DNA of 64,000 nucleotides, taken from positions 1-64,000 of the forward strand of contig NZ_JPRF03000076.1 in assembly GCF_001188955.3 (NCBI RefSeq), read 5' to 3'. Numbering within the stretch: the first letter of the stretch is position 1; each line of letters opens with the position of its first letter. The DNA comes from Kitasatospora aureofaciens. Its GTDB lineage: Bacteria > Actinomycetota > Actinomycetes > Streptomycetales > Streptomycetaceae. The notes below the pieces were generated by a model. The model ran no database searches. It was given only the letters and a program-made list of their open reading frames with translations, and was not told the origin of the DNA. The position numbers and the translations under genes were made by a program. Shown here in pieces: positions 1 through 8,275 of this stretch.

Positions 1-1858
1 CGCGGCCGGTGATCTGCGCCAGGCGCTCACCCTGGCGCCCGGCCATCCGCAGGCCGCCGGGGCGCTGGTGCTGCTGGGCGAGCACGAGGCCCACCAGCAC
101 GCCGCCGAGGGCCGCCACCGCGAGGCGTACCGGGCCTACCGCGAACTGCTGCTCAAGGACCCGGCCCACCCCCGGCTGCTGCACGCGCTCGGCCTGGCCG
201 GCTACCGGTTCGCGGCGGCCGCCGAGGCGCCGGACGAGCAGGTCTGGGCCTGGACGGTCGGCTGCCTGGTCGCCGCCCTGCACCGCGAGGAGCTGTGGGC
301 GGAGACCGCCCGGATCACCGGCCGCCCGGCCGAGCCGCAGCGGACGGCCGCCGCCCGCGCCGCGCTCTCCGAGCGCCTCCGCGAGGACCTGCGCGCCCTC
401 GACCGGGCCGCGGGCCGCAGCGGCGACGAGGTCACCGCCTGGACGCTGCGCCTGGGCATGGAGGCCCACGCCGCGGACGCCTTCGCCCAGGAGGACGTCC
501 GGATCACCCTGCCCGGCTGCCCCGCGCGGCGCCTGGTCGTCGGCCCCGTGCTGGACGGGCTGCTGCGCGCGGAGCCCGAAACCGCCGCCTGGGCCGAGGC
601 CTTCGAGGAGGCCGTACGGACGTGGCGTCGCCCCACGGGCCCCGACGCGTCCGCGCCCGTGCCCGCGCTCACCCGGGCCCTGGCCCTGTTCGGCGCGCTC
701 GGCCCGCAGCAGTACCTGCACCTCCAGGGCCGTCAGGCCGCCGCCGTCGCCGCGCTGGACACGGTGGCCGAGGGCGACCGCGACGCGGCCTGGGAGGCGC
801 TGCTCCGCGCTGCGCTCGTCAGCCAGGCCCGCGAGCACCACCGCAACCAGGACTGGCGCGAGGCGCTGGAGTGCCTCACCCGGGCCAGGACAGTACCCGG
901 CCTCGTGCTGCCGGCCGACACGGCCCGGATCGCCGCCGAGTCCGGCGTACGGGCCGCCCGCGCCCTGCTGAAGAGCACCGTGGACGACCAGGCGGGCGCC
1001 GCCGAACTGCTGGAGAAGGCGTACGCGCTGGCGCCGGACGACCCCGAGGTGCGCGGCGACCTCGGCGCGACCTACGCCCAGTGGGCCCGCAAGATCAACA
1101 ACGAGGAGAAGGACTATCCCCGCGCCCTCGAACTCCTCGCCAAGAGCCTCGAACTCGCCCCCGGCGACCCGACCGCCAAGCACTTCCTGCAGGCCGCCCT
1201 CGGCAACCGGGCCGGCCAGCTCAGCCGCGTCGACGCCTCCGACGAGGAGCTGACCGAGGCCGTCGGACTGTGGAAGCAGCTGATCGACCTCAGCGACGAC
1301 CCGGAGCACCGGCACGGCATGGCCTTCGTGCTGCGCCAGCTCGCCCGCTCCGCCGCCTTCGCCGACGACCGGGCCCGCGCCACCGGCAACATGATCCAGG
1401 CGCTGCTCTGGGACCCGGACTGGGAGGGCGACGCCGGGAGGGAGGCCGACCGCCGGATCTCGGTCATGCTCGCCAACCACGTCATCGACAACATGCGGGA
1501 CGAACCGTTCGCGGCCCAGGCCGACATGCTCAAGAAGGCCATGTCCTACGACGACTCGACCGACATCCGCCGGCTGATGGTCAGCGTCTGGCGCGGCGAG
1601 GCGATCACCCACTTCGAGGCCCGCCGCTACGCCGTCGCGGTCGGCCTGCTGGAGGAGGCGCTCGCCCTGGCCGCCAGCCCGGCGGACAACACCAAGCTGC
1701 ACGGCGAACTCGCCGTGGTCTACAGCTCCTGGGCCGTCGCCCAGGCCAACGCCCGCGACTACCACCTGGCTCAGGCGGCGATCGAAAGGGCTGTCTCGCA
1801 CAACCCGCGCGACCGCGAACTGCGCGCCCTGCAGCAGCGCATCGCGAAGCTCAACTGA
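1..1858 (+). CDS. TPR-repeat protein of an Hsp70 module, 5' end outside window
   Basis: The reading frame is open from base 2 and the first codons already read like a TPR helix (GDLRQALTLAPGHPQAAGAL), so the gene almost certainly starts upstream. A GTG at 68 is possible but unconvincing. About 618 residues are visible, rich in Ala, Leu and Glu. TPR-like units are clearest near AAELLEKAYALAPDDPEVRG and ALELLAKSLELAPGDPTAKH and again in the last 90 residues. No signal peptide or membrane segment is seen, so it is probably cytoplasmic. It is the first visible gene of a run that continues with J-like, GrpE-like and Hsp70 genes. I infer a scaffold or client-recruiting role, since TPR proteins commonly dock Hsp70 partners. 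No catalytic motif is recognised. Confidence 0.8.
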   Translation, partial: AAGDLRQALTLAPGHPQAAGALVLLGEHEAHQHAAEGRHREAYRAYRELLLKDPAHPRLLHALGLAGYRFAAAAEAPDEQVWAWTVGCLVAALHREELWAETARITGRPAEPQRTAAARAALSERLREDLRALDRAAGRSGDEVTAWTLRLGMEAHAADAFAQEDVRITLPGCPARRLVVGPVLDGLLRAEPETAAWAEAFEEAVRTWRRPTGPDASAPVPALTRALALFGALGPQQYLHLQGRQAAAVAALDTVAEGDRDAAWEALLRAALVSQAREHHRNQDWREALECLTRARTVPGLVLPADTARIAAESGVRAARALLKSTVDDQAGAAELLEKAYALAPDDPEVRGDLGATYAQWARKINNEEKDYPRALELLAKSLELAPGDPTAKHFLQAALGNRAGQLSRVDASDEELTEAVGLWKQLIDLSDDPEHRHGMAFVLRQLARSAAFADDRARATGNMIQALLWDPDWEGDAGREADRRISVMLANHVIDNMRDEPFAAQADMLKKAMSYDDSTDIRRLMVSVWRGEAITHFEARRYAVAVGLLEEALALAASPADNTKLHGELAVVYSSWAVAQANARDYHLAQAAIERAVSHNPRDRELRALQQRIAKLN

Positions 1859-1947
1859 ACGCAACCGCGCGACGATCGGTGCCGTCGCACCCGGCAGAAC
1901 GAAGCGCGCACCCGAATCCCGAGCCGTGAGGAGAGAGACCGCCCGCC

Positions 1948-2373
1948 ATGCCACTGCACGAACCGTCGCCGTACGAGGTCCTGGGCATCCCGCTCACGGC
2001 CGGGGTGCGCGAGATCAACCTCTCCGTCGGGAAGGCGCTGAAGGCGGGCCGGTACAGCCGCCAGCAGATCCAGGACGCGGCCGCGCTGCTGCGCAACCCG
2101 GACCGGCGCCTGGAGGTGGACCTCCAGCAGCCGCTGCCGCCCGAACCGGTCGACCAGGCCGCCGACCTGCTGGCCCCCGCGCTCGCCGAACCGCTCCTGG
2201 TGATCGACCGCCCCGGGCTGCCCCCGGCCCCGGCACTGCTCGCGCTGCACCGGGCCGAGGCGGCCGCCGACTTCGCCGAGCCCGCCCCCGGCGGCGCCGA
2301 CCCCGAACCCCCCGTCCCCGCCCGCTACGCGGCCGACCTGTCCGTGCTGCCGCAGATCGAGGTACCGGAATGA
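1948..2373 (+). CDS. J-domain-like protein lacking HPD
   Basis: A 141-residue protein. Residues 7-60 resemble a J domain: SPYEVLGIPL at the start and NPDRRLEVDL at the end match the usual YxxLGI and DPxxRxxYD elements. The middle is shortened and no His-Pro-Asp is present, the tripeptide that normally stimulates Hsp70 ATPase. The rest is Pro/Ala-rich and probably disordered. The start is supported by an upstream AGGAGAGA. Its stop overlaps the next start (ATGA). Its position directly before GrpE-like and Hsp70 genes supports a chaperone partner. It could be a degenerate, purely structural J-like adaptor. Confidence 0.7.
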   Translation: MPLHEPSPYEVLGIPLTAGVREINLSVGKALKAGRYSRQQIQDAAALLRNPDRRLEVDLQQPLPPEPVDQAADLLAPALAEPLLVIDRPGLPPAPALLALHRAEAAADFAEPAPGGADPEPPVPARYAADLSVLPQIEVPE

Positions 2374-3152
2374 CCGACGCACCGACCGCATCCGTACTCG
2401 ACGGCCACCGGCCGCTGGAGGTCCCGCCGGGGGTCGAGTCCGTCGACCTGGAGGCCAAGTTCACCCAACTGCTCTTCCGGGCGTCGTTGTTGGGGAACAA
2501 ACTGACCGAGCAGAAGCAGCAGGCCCGGGCCGCGCAGCGCGAACTGCTGGGCGTGCTGGTCGAGGTGGACGACGCGCTCGCCGCGCTCGGGCTGGACCGT
2601 GAGCTGGTCGCGCACGGTCGCGGCGCCGGGCTGGAGGCGACCCGTCGGCGGCTGCTCGGCCGGCTGGCCAAGGCAGGGGTGAAGCCGATGCGGCTGGAGG
2701 GGCTGGCGGCGGACCCGGCGCTGACCGAGATCGTCGGCACCGAGGTGCGGCCGGGGGTGGCGCCGGAAACGGTGGTGCAGACGGTGGTGACCGGGTTCTT
2801 CTGGGAGCAGGAGGTGCTGCGCCGGGCCCAGGTGGTGGTCGCCGCACCGGAGTCGGCGCTGCGGTCGGCCGAGGACCCCAGGGTCGAGCTGATCGAGCCG
2901 CAGCAGCCCGAGCAGGCGGAGAAGCCCCAGCGGCCCGAGCAGACGGAGAAGCCCGAGCAGGCGGAGAAGCCCAAGCAGGCGGAGCACCTCGAGGAGCCGG
3001 AGAAGCCCGGGGAACCGGAGGCCGCCGAGCCCGGGCCCGCACCCGCCGAGCCCGCAGCCGCCGAGGCCCCGGCCAGGCCGGTCCCGCCGAGGGCCCGTCG
3101 CCAGGCCAAGGCGCCGGGCCGGCCGGCCAAGCGGGCCAAGCGCAAGAAGTAG
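2370..3152 (+). CDS. GrpE-like nucleotide exchange factor
   Basis: A 260-residue protein starting at the ATG that overlaps the upstream stop by ATGA, so it is translationally coupled. Residues about 28-160 look like GrpE: an early helical stretch (FTQLLFRASLLGNKLTEQKQ) followed by a C-terminal part containing VRPGVAPETVVQTVVTGFFW and EVLRRAQVVVA, matching the GrpE beta-wing signature. From about residue 170 the protein is low complexity, first Pro/Glu/Lys repeats of the EQAEKP type, then a Lys/Arg-rich end (GRPAKRAKRKK). The known role of GrpE is ADP release from Hsp70. The neighbouring Hsp70 is the obvious partner. The acidic-then-basic tail is unusual for housekeeping GrpE and may bind nucleic acid or membrane. 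Confidence 0.75.
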   Translation: MTDAPTASVLDGHRPLEVPPGVESVDLEAKFTQLLFRASLLGNKLTEQKQQARAAQRELLGVLVEVDDALAALGLDRELVAHGRGAGLEATRRRLLGRLAKAGVKPMRLEGLAADPALTEIVGTEVRPGVAPETVVQTVVTGFFWEQEVLRRAQVVVAAPESALRSAEDPRVELIEPQQPEQAEKPQRPEQTEKPEQAEKPKQAEHLEEPEKPGEPEAAEPGPAPAEPAAAEAPARPVPPRARRQAKAPGRPAKRAKRKK

Positions 3153-3193
3153 CCAGGACGTAGCTGGACCACGAGGGGCAAGAGGGGAACGAC

Positions 3194-5770
3194 ATGTACC
3201 GCACACTCGGCATCGACCTGGGCACCACCAACTCGGTGGTGGCCCACCTCCGCCGGGGCGAGCCGGAGATCATCTTCAACCGGCAGAACCAGGAGGCCAC
3301 GCCCTCCGTGGTCGGCAGCGGCCGCAAGGGCGAGCTGCTGGTGGGCTCGACCGCGCGCAGCCGGATCGCCATCGACGGCGCCAACGTGATCCGCTCGGTC
3401 AAGCGCTTCATGGGCCGCAAGTTCAAGGACCCGCAGGTGCAGGCGGCCCTCAAGGAGGTCGACTACAAGGTCACCGCGGGCACCGACGGCGACGTCAACG
3501 TCTGGTTCAACGGCCGCTCCTACACCCCGATCGAGATCTCCGCGATCATCCTGCACCGGCTCAAGCAGGACGCCGAGCAGCGTCTCGGCGAGCCCTTCCA
3601 CCGGGCCGTCATCACCGTCCCCGCCTACTTCGGCGAGCGGCAGGTCGCCGCGACCCAGGAGGCGGGCCGGATGGCCGGCCTGCACGTGCTGCGGATCATC
3701 AACGAGCCGACCGCCGCCGCGCTCGCCTACGGGCTCGCCAGCGAGGCCGGTGACGAGGGCCGCACCGTCCTGGTGTACGACCTGGGCGGCGGCACCTTCG
3801 ACATCTCGATCCTGCTGCTGGTGCCCGGTTCGGTCTCGGTGCTCGGCATCGAGGGCGACAACCTGCTCGGCGGCGACGACTTCGACCGCGCGATCACCAC
3901 CGCGCTGCTGGAGGACATCCGCGAGGAGTACGGCTCCGACTACCAGCCCGACCTGCGCGACCGCCCGAAGATCGCCTCCACCGCCGAGACGGTCAAGATC
4001 GAGCTCTCCAACCAGCAGTCCTCCGAGGTGATCCTGCCCGGCCTGGGCGCCGGACAGCTGGTGCTGGAGACGGAGTTCGAGCGGGCCCGCTTCGAGGAGC
4101 TGATCGAGGCCCAGATCGAGCGGACCATCGAGCTGACCCACAAGGCCATCATGCAGGCGAACCTGACCGTCGGGGACATCGACGAGGTGGTGCTGGTCGG
4201 CGGCTCGACCTCGATCCCGCTGGTCGAGCGGCGGCTCGGCGAGGTGTTCGGCACCCGCCGGATCAAACGCGGCGTCAACCCGATGCAGTGCGTGGCGCTC
4301 GGCGCGGCCGTGCAGTCCGCGCTGGTCGGCGAGGTGGAGTGCCCCGAGTGCCGTGCCCCCGGGGACCTCTCGGCCTCCAACTGCGCCAACTGCGCGACCT
4401 CCCTGCTCGGCGGCGAGCGCGTCTCCTGCCCGACCTGCCACGTCCCGGTGGACGCCGAGGCCTCCGAATGCCCCAAGTGCGGCCAGGACATGGCCGGTTC
4501 GGCCACGGTCGGAACGGGCGCGACCGTCCCGGAGCAGTCCCGGTCCACCGCCGTGGTGCGCGGCGACAACTGCCCGCGCTGCGGCACCCCGGCCGCCCCG
4601 GGCGTCACCGCCTGCGAACTGTGCGGCGAAGCGCTCAACTCGGCCGCCCCCGGCCACACCAAGGTGGCGACCACCGCCGCCGAGGACGTCGGCCTGCGCT
4701 GCGCCTCGTGCAGCAGGGTCAACCCGCCGGGCAGTGAAGTCTGCTCGGGCTGCGGGGAGTTGATGCAGGTCACCAACCCCTTCGACATCACCCCGAAGAA
4801 CCTCGGCATCGAGCTCAACGACGGCCGGCTGGCCGTCATCATCCCCAAGAACACCAGTTACCCGACCAGTTCGCCGGTCAGCCGGGAGTTCGTGGTCTCC
4901 GGCAGCGGTCGTCAGCGGCTGGAGATCGCGGTGTACGAGGGCGAGCACGAGATCGCCCAGCAGAACGAGCTGATCGGTCACCTCACCCTGCGCCTGCCGG
5001 AGGGCCTCGGCGGCCGCACCCCGGTCGAGGTCTCCTTCGGCCTCGACCGCGACCGCACCATCACCCTGTCGGTGCGGATCCAGGGCGGCGCCGAGAAGAC
5101 CGTCAAGCTGGAGCGGGTCACCCTCGACCCGGAGCTGAAGGTGCAGGTCGAGGAGCAGCAGCGGCAGATCGAGACCTTCACCGACCGCTGGGGCGGGGAG
5201 CTCACCGAGGCCGAGATGCGCGAGGCCCAGCGGCTGATGGACGCCCTGGACGACCTGGCGGCCGGGCAGACCCGCGGTCAGTCGGTGGACGAGGCGCTGG
5301 AGCGGGCGCAGCGCCAGCTCAAGGCCCAGCGCTGGGTGCGCGGCTCGGAGGCGTACCTGAGCCTGTTCATCCACTACTGCGAGAAGCACCTGGACCCGAG
5401 CGACCTGGACCGGCTGCGCTCGGTGGCCGCCGAGCTGCGGCTGCGCCGGGAGGCGGCCGACTGGGAGGGCGCGATGCGCGCGGCCCAGAAGGCGGACGAG
5501 CTGTGCGACTCGCTCGGCCACACCTTCCGGATGCTCACCATGTGCAACGTCTACGTGAGCCAGAACATGATCTCCCCGGCCCTGGCGCAGCGGATCATGG
5601 CGGAGCTGCGCGGGCTGGACGACGCGGTGGAGGCGCCCAACATGGAGGCGGTCAACACCCACATGTCGAACCTGCTGGCCCTGTACGCGCAGGCGCAGCG
5701 CGAGTTGGGCAGCGAGCCGGCCGCCGAGTCGCTGGGCCCGGTCCGTCCGGAGGAGGCCGGTCCGCGATGA
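3194..5770 (+). CDS. Hsp70-family ATPase with zinc ribbons between NBD and SBD
   Basis: An 858-residue cytoplasmic Hsp70-type protein. The nucleotide-binding domain covers about residues 1-380, with the phosphate loops GIDLGTTNS (6-14) and YDLGGGTFDISI (about 195-206) and the adenosine motif VVLVGGSTSIP (about 332). Where DnaK has a short interdomain linker, residues about 382-522 hold four cysteine clusters (CPEC/CANC, CPTC/CPKCG, CPRCG/CELCG, CASC/CSGCG), i.e. tandem zinc ribbons. A beta-type substrate domain follows (NPFDITPKNLGIELNDG, about 526-640), then about 215 helical residues. Housekeeping DnaK is about 620 residues, so this is a distinct family. It sits in an operon with GrpE-like, J-like and TPR genes; the ATGA overlap couples it to the next gene. 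Confidence 0.9.
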   Translation: MYRTLGIDLGTTNSVVAHLRRGEPEIIFNRQNQEATPSVVGSGRKGELLVGSTARSRIAIDGANVIRSVKRFMGRKFKDPQVQAALKEVDYKVTAGTDGDVNVWFNGRSYTPIEISAIILHRLKQDAEQRLGEPFHRAVITVPAYFGERQVAATQEAGRMAGLHVLRIINEPTAAALAYGLASEAGDEGRTVLVYDLGGGTFDISILLLVPGSVSVLGIEGDNLLGGDDFDRAITTALLEDIREEYGSDYQPDLRDRPKIASTAETVKIELSNQQSSEVILPGLGAGQLVLETEFERARFEELIEAQIERTIELTHKAIMQANLTVGDIDEVVLVGGSTSIPLVERRLGEVFGTRRIKRGVNPMQCVALGAAVQSALVGEVECPECRAPGDLSASNCANCATSLLGGERVSCPTCHVPVDAEASECPKCGQDMAGSATVGTGATVPEQSRSTAVVRGDNCPRCGTPAAPGVTACELCGEALNSAAPGHTKVATTAAEDVGLRCASCSRVNPPGSEVCSGCGELMQVTNPFDITPKNLGIELNDGRLAVIIPKNTSYPTSSPVSREFVVSGSGRQRLEIAVYEGEHEIAQQNELIGHLTLRLPEGLGGRTPVEVSFGLDRDRTITLSVRIQGGAEKTVKLERVTLDPELKVQVEEQQRQIETFTDRWGGELTEAEMREAQRLMDALDDLAAGQTRGQSVDEALERAQRQLKAQRWVRGSEAYLSLFIHYCEKHLDPSDLDRLRSVAAELRLRREAADWEGAMRAAQKADELCDSLGHTFRMLTMCNVYVSQNMISPALAQRIMAELRGLDDAVEAPNMEAVNTHMSNLLALYAQAQRELGSEPAAESLGPVRPEEAGPR

Positions 5771-6096
5771 GTGCCGCGACGTCTGTGGAGGTGCTGTGTC
5801 CGCTCTGCAGGGTGCCGGCGGACCGGGAGTCGCTGGGCTGCCCGTCCTGCCGGGAGGACCTCGGCGTGCTGTTCCGGCTGCGTTACTCCGCTCGGATCGA
5901 CTACAACCGCGCGCTGGAGGCGCTGGCGGCGGGTGACGGGGCGCTGGCGCTCGGCCTGCTGCACCGCGCGGTGGCGGCGGAACCGGGGCTGGAACCGGCC
6001 CGGGAGCTGCTGGAATCACTGAGCGTGTCCGGGCCCGCGGGGTCGGCGTCGGGATCCGCGCCGATGGCGTCGGAGCGCGACACGCCCTCTGAATGA
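5767..6096 (+). CDS. small zinc-ribbon/TPR protein
   Basis: A 109-residue protein whose ATG overlaps the Hsp70 stop (ATGA). Residues 10-30 carry CPLC and CPSC, one zinc ribbon similar to those in the Hsp70 linker. Residues about 44-75 form one TPR-like helical pair (YNRALEALAAGDGALALGLL, then HRAVAAEPGLEPA). The C-terminus is Ser/Gly/Ala-rich. It looks like a miniature of the TPR gene at the operon start joined to a ribbon. I infer an adaptor between Hsp70 and a client or another ribbon-binding partner. No enzyme motif is present. Confidence 0.75.
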   Translation: MSAATSVEVLCPLCRVPADRESLGCPSCREDLGVLFRLRYSARIDYNRALEALAAGDGALALGLLHRAVAAEPGLEPARELLESLSVSGPAGSASGSAPMASERDTPSE

Positions 6097-6141
6097 CCAA
6101 TTCGGACGCTCGCGGCCTGCTGTCGCGTTCGATCGGTGCGA

Positions 6142-6156
6142 GTGTGATCGTCACAC
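6142..6156. promoter_or_regulatory. inverted repeat upstream of the chaplin gene
   Basis: GTGTGA-TCG-TCACAC is a perfect 6+3+6 inverted repeat 32 bases before the chaplin start. The half-sites resemble CRP half-sites, but the spacer is 3 rather than 6, so the regulator is unknown. Confidence 0.4.
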
Positions 6157-6188
6157 GGACGTTTGCCACCCTCACAAGGAGTCACGCA

Positions 6189-6428
6189 ATGCGTATTCGC
6201 ACCACCCTCGCCGCCGCCGCGCTCGCCGCGGTGGCCGTCCTGGCCGGTGCCGGCACCGCCGCCGCGGGCGACGCGACCGCCAACGGTGTCGCCGCCAACT
6301 CGCCCGGTGTGCTCTCCGGCAACCAGATCCAGTTCCCGATCAACTTCGAGGCCAATTTCTGCGGCAACACGATCAACCTGCCCGGGTTCCTCAACTCGAC
6401 GGCGGGCAACGTCTGCATCAACGGCTGA
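6189..6428 (+). CDS. short chaplin (hydrophobic aerial surface protein)
   Basis: A 79-residue secreted protein. Residues 1-27 are a classical signal peptide ending in GTAAA. The mature part has the chaplin pattern: NGVAANSPGVLSGNQIQFPI, CGNTINLPGFLN, then GNVCING, with two cysteines spaced as in the short chaplins, which form a disulphide. Short chaplins assemble into amyloid-like fibrils on aerial hyphae and spores. The start is fixed by AAGGAG eight bases upstream. The usual second-half sequence LNPAFGN is altered to LNSTAGN, and an Asn-Phe-rich middle (FPINFEANF) replaces the more usual Val/His-rich part, so it is a divergent member. It is monocistronic, with a strong terminator after it. 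Confidence 0.85.
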   Translation: MRIRTTLAAAALAAVAVLAGAGTAAAGDATANGVAANSPGVLSGNQIQFPINFEANFCGNTINLPGFLNSTAGNVCING

Positions 6429-6433
6429 CCCGT

Positions 6434-6475
6434 GCGCCGGGGCCGCCCGTCGGATCCGACGGGCGGCCCCGGCGC
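6434..6475 (+). terminator. terminator of the chaplin gene
   Basis: A perfect palindrome with a 19-bp GC-rich stem and a four-base GATC centre, beginning five bases after the chaplin stop. There is no U-tract, as is common in streptomycetes. Confidence 0.8.
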
Positions 6476-6574
6476 CGTGTCGGTACCCCCGTTCGGGGGT
6501 GGCGGCGCGGGCCCGGGACCGCGACCATGGTGGCCGTCCCGCACCGCCGCACCGCCGCACCCAGGAGCCAGCCC

Positions 6575-8215
6575 GTGCCGACCACTCCGACCCCGCGCAG
6601 CTACGCCTCCGGCACCTCGGACGTCCCGCTGCTCGGCGACACCATCGGGGAGAACCTGGACCGCGCGGTGCGCGCCTTCCCCGACCGTGACGCCCTGGTC
6701 GACCGCGCCACCGCCCGCCGCTGGACGTACGCCGAACTCGCCGCCGACGTCGACGCGCTGGCCCTCGGCCTGCTGGAACTCGGGATCGCCAAGGGCGACC
6801 GGGTCGGCATCTGGGCCCCCAACTGCGCCGAATGGACGCTCACCCAGTACGCCACCGCCAAGCTCGGCGCGATCCTGGTCACCGTCAACCCGGCCTACCG
6901 GGCGCACGAGCTGGAGTACGTGCTGAACCAGGCCGGGATCCGGCTGCTGGTCGCCGCGGAGAGCTTCAAGACCTCCGACTACGCCGGGATGATCGAGGAA
7001 GTCCGGCCGCGCTGTGCCGGGTTGGAGCGCGTCGTGCTGCTCGGCGGCCCCGCCTGGGACGGCCTGCTGGCGGCCGGACGCAAGGCCGGTCCCGCCCTGC
7101 TCGCCGACTTCGCCGAACGCCAGGGCGAGTTGGCGCCGGACGACCCGATCAACATCCAGTACACCTCGGGCACCACCGGCTTCCCCAAGGGTGCCACCCT
7201 GTCGCACCACAACATCCTCAACAACGGTTACTTCGTCGGAGAGTTGCTCAACTACACCGAGCAGGACCGGATCTGCGTCCCGGTGCCCTTCTACCACTGC
7301 TTCGGCATGGTGATGGGCAACCTCGCCGCCACCTCGCACGGCGCCTGCACGGTCATCCCGGCCCCCTCCTTCGAACCGGGTGCCACCCTGGCCGCCGTCG
7401 CCGCCGAGCGCTGCACCTCGCTGTACGGCGTGCCGACCATGTTCATCGCCGAACTCGCCGACCCGGACTTCGCCCGCTACGACCTCGGCAGCCTGCGCAC
7501 CGGCATCATGGCCGGCTCGCCCTGCCCGGCCGAGGTGATGAAGCAGGTCATCGAGCGGATGGGCATGGCGGAGGTGTCGATCTGCTACGGGATGACCGAG
7601 ACCTCGCCGGTCTCCACCCAGACCCGCACCGACGACCCGGTCGAGCGCCGGGTCTCCACGGTCGGCCGGGTCGGCCCGCACCTGGAGGTCAAGGTCGTCG
7701 ACCCGGCCACCGGCCGCACCGTCCCGCGCGGCGAGCCCGGCGAGCTGTGCACCCGCGGCTACTCCGTGATGCTCGGCTACTGGGACGAGCCCGAGCGCAC
7801 CGCCGAGGCCGTCGACGCGGCCCGCTGGATGCACACCGGGGACCTCGCGGTGATGGACGGGGACGGCTACCTCGCGATCACCGGCCGGATCAAGGACATG
7901 GTGATCCGCGGCGGCGAGAACCTCTACCCGCGTGAGATCGAGGAGTTCCTCTACACCCACCCGGACGTCCTGGACGTCCAGGTGATCGGCGTCCCCGACC
8001 CGAAGTACGGGGAGGAGCTGATGGCCTGGATCCGGATGCGCGAGGGCGCCGAGCCGCTCACCGCCGAGGCCGTGCGCGCCTACTGCGAGGGCCGGCTCGC
8101 GCACTTCAAGGTGCCGCGCTACGTGCACGTGGTCGAGGAGTTCCCGATGACGGTCACCGGCAAGATCCGCAAGGTCGAGATGCGGGAGATGGCCGTCCGG
8201 ATCCTCGGCCTCTGA
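6575..8215 (+). CDS. fatty-acyl-CoA / acyl-CoA synthetase (AMP-binding)
   Basis: A 546-residue ANL-superfamily adenylating enzyme that activates a carboxylic acid with ATP and joins it to CoA. The P-loop-like motif YTSGTTGFPKG is at about residue 195, the A5 motif YGMTETSP at about 338, the hinge region TGRIKDMVIRGGENLYP at about 436, and the catalytic Lys of the C-terminal domain in TVTGKIRK near residue 527. Best overall resemblance is to medium/long-chain fatty-acid-CoA ligases. The start is taken as the GTG preceded by CAGGAG seven bases upstream; an upstream ATG at 6527 lacks a ribosome site. It stands alone between two terminators, so it is likely transcribed on its own. Substrate length cannot be read from the sequence. 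Confidence 0.9.
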   Translation: MPTTPTPRSYASGTSDVPLLGDTIGENLDRAVRAFPDRDALVDRATARRWTYAELAADVDALALGLLELGIAKGDRVGIWAPNCAEWTLTQYATAKLGAILVTVNPAYRAHELEYVLNQAGIRLLVAAESFKTSDYAGMIEEVRPRCAGLERVVLLGGPAWDGLLAAGRKAGPALLADFAERQGELAPDDPINIQYTSGTTGFPKGATLSHHNILNNGYFVGELLNYTEQDRICVPVPFYHCFGMVMGNLAATSHGACTVIPAPSFEPGATLAAVAAERCTSLYGVPTMFIAELADPDFARYDLGSLRTGIMAGSPCPAEVMKQVIERMGMAEVSICYGMTETSPVSTQTRTDDPVERRVSTVGRVGPHLEVKVVDPATGRTVPRGEPGELCTRGYSVMLGYWDEPERTAEAVDAARWMHTGDLAVMDGDGYLAITGRIKDMVIRGGENLYPREIEEFLYTHPDVLDVQVIGVPDPKYGEELMAWIRMREGAEPLTAEAVRAYCEGRLAHFKVPRYVHVVEEFPMTVTGKIRKVEMREMAVRILGL

Positions 8216-8225
8216 CCTGCCCGAA

Positions 8226-8267
8226 CGCCGAACGGCCCGCCCCGTGGGAGGGGCGGGCCGTTCGGCG
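8226..8267 (+). terminator. terminator after acyl-CoA synthetase
   Basis: An 18-bp perfect stem (CGCCGAACGGCCCGCCCC with its complement) around the loop GTGGGA, ten bases after the stop codon. It also lies at the 3' side of the minus-strand yccF remnant, so it can act in both directions. Confidence 0.85.
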
Positions 8268-8275
8268 CTGCGCGG

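Noticed and set aside
2015..6175. A very long open frame (about 1386 codons) on the minus strand across the chaperone operon
   Set aside because: It mirrors the codon bias of the plus-strand genes in high-GC DNA. It has no domain and would overlap well-supported Hsp70 and GrpE-like genes.
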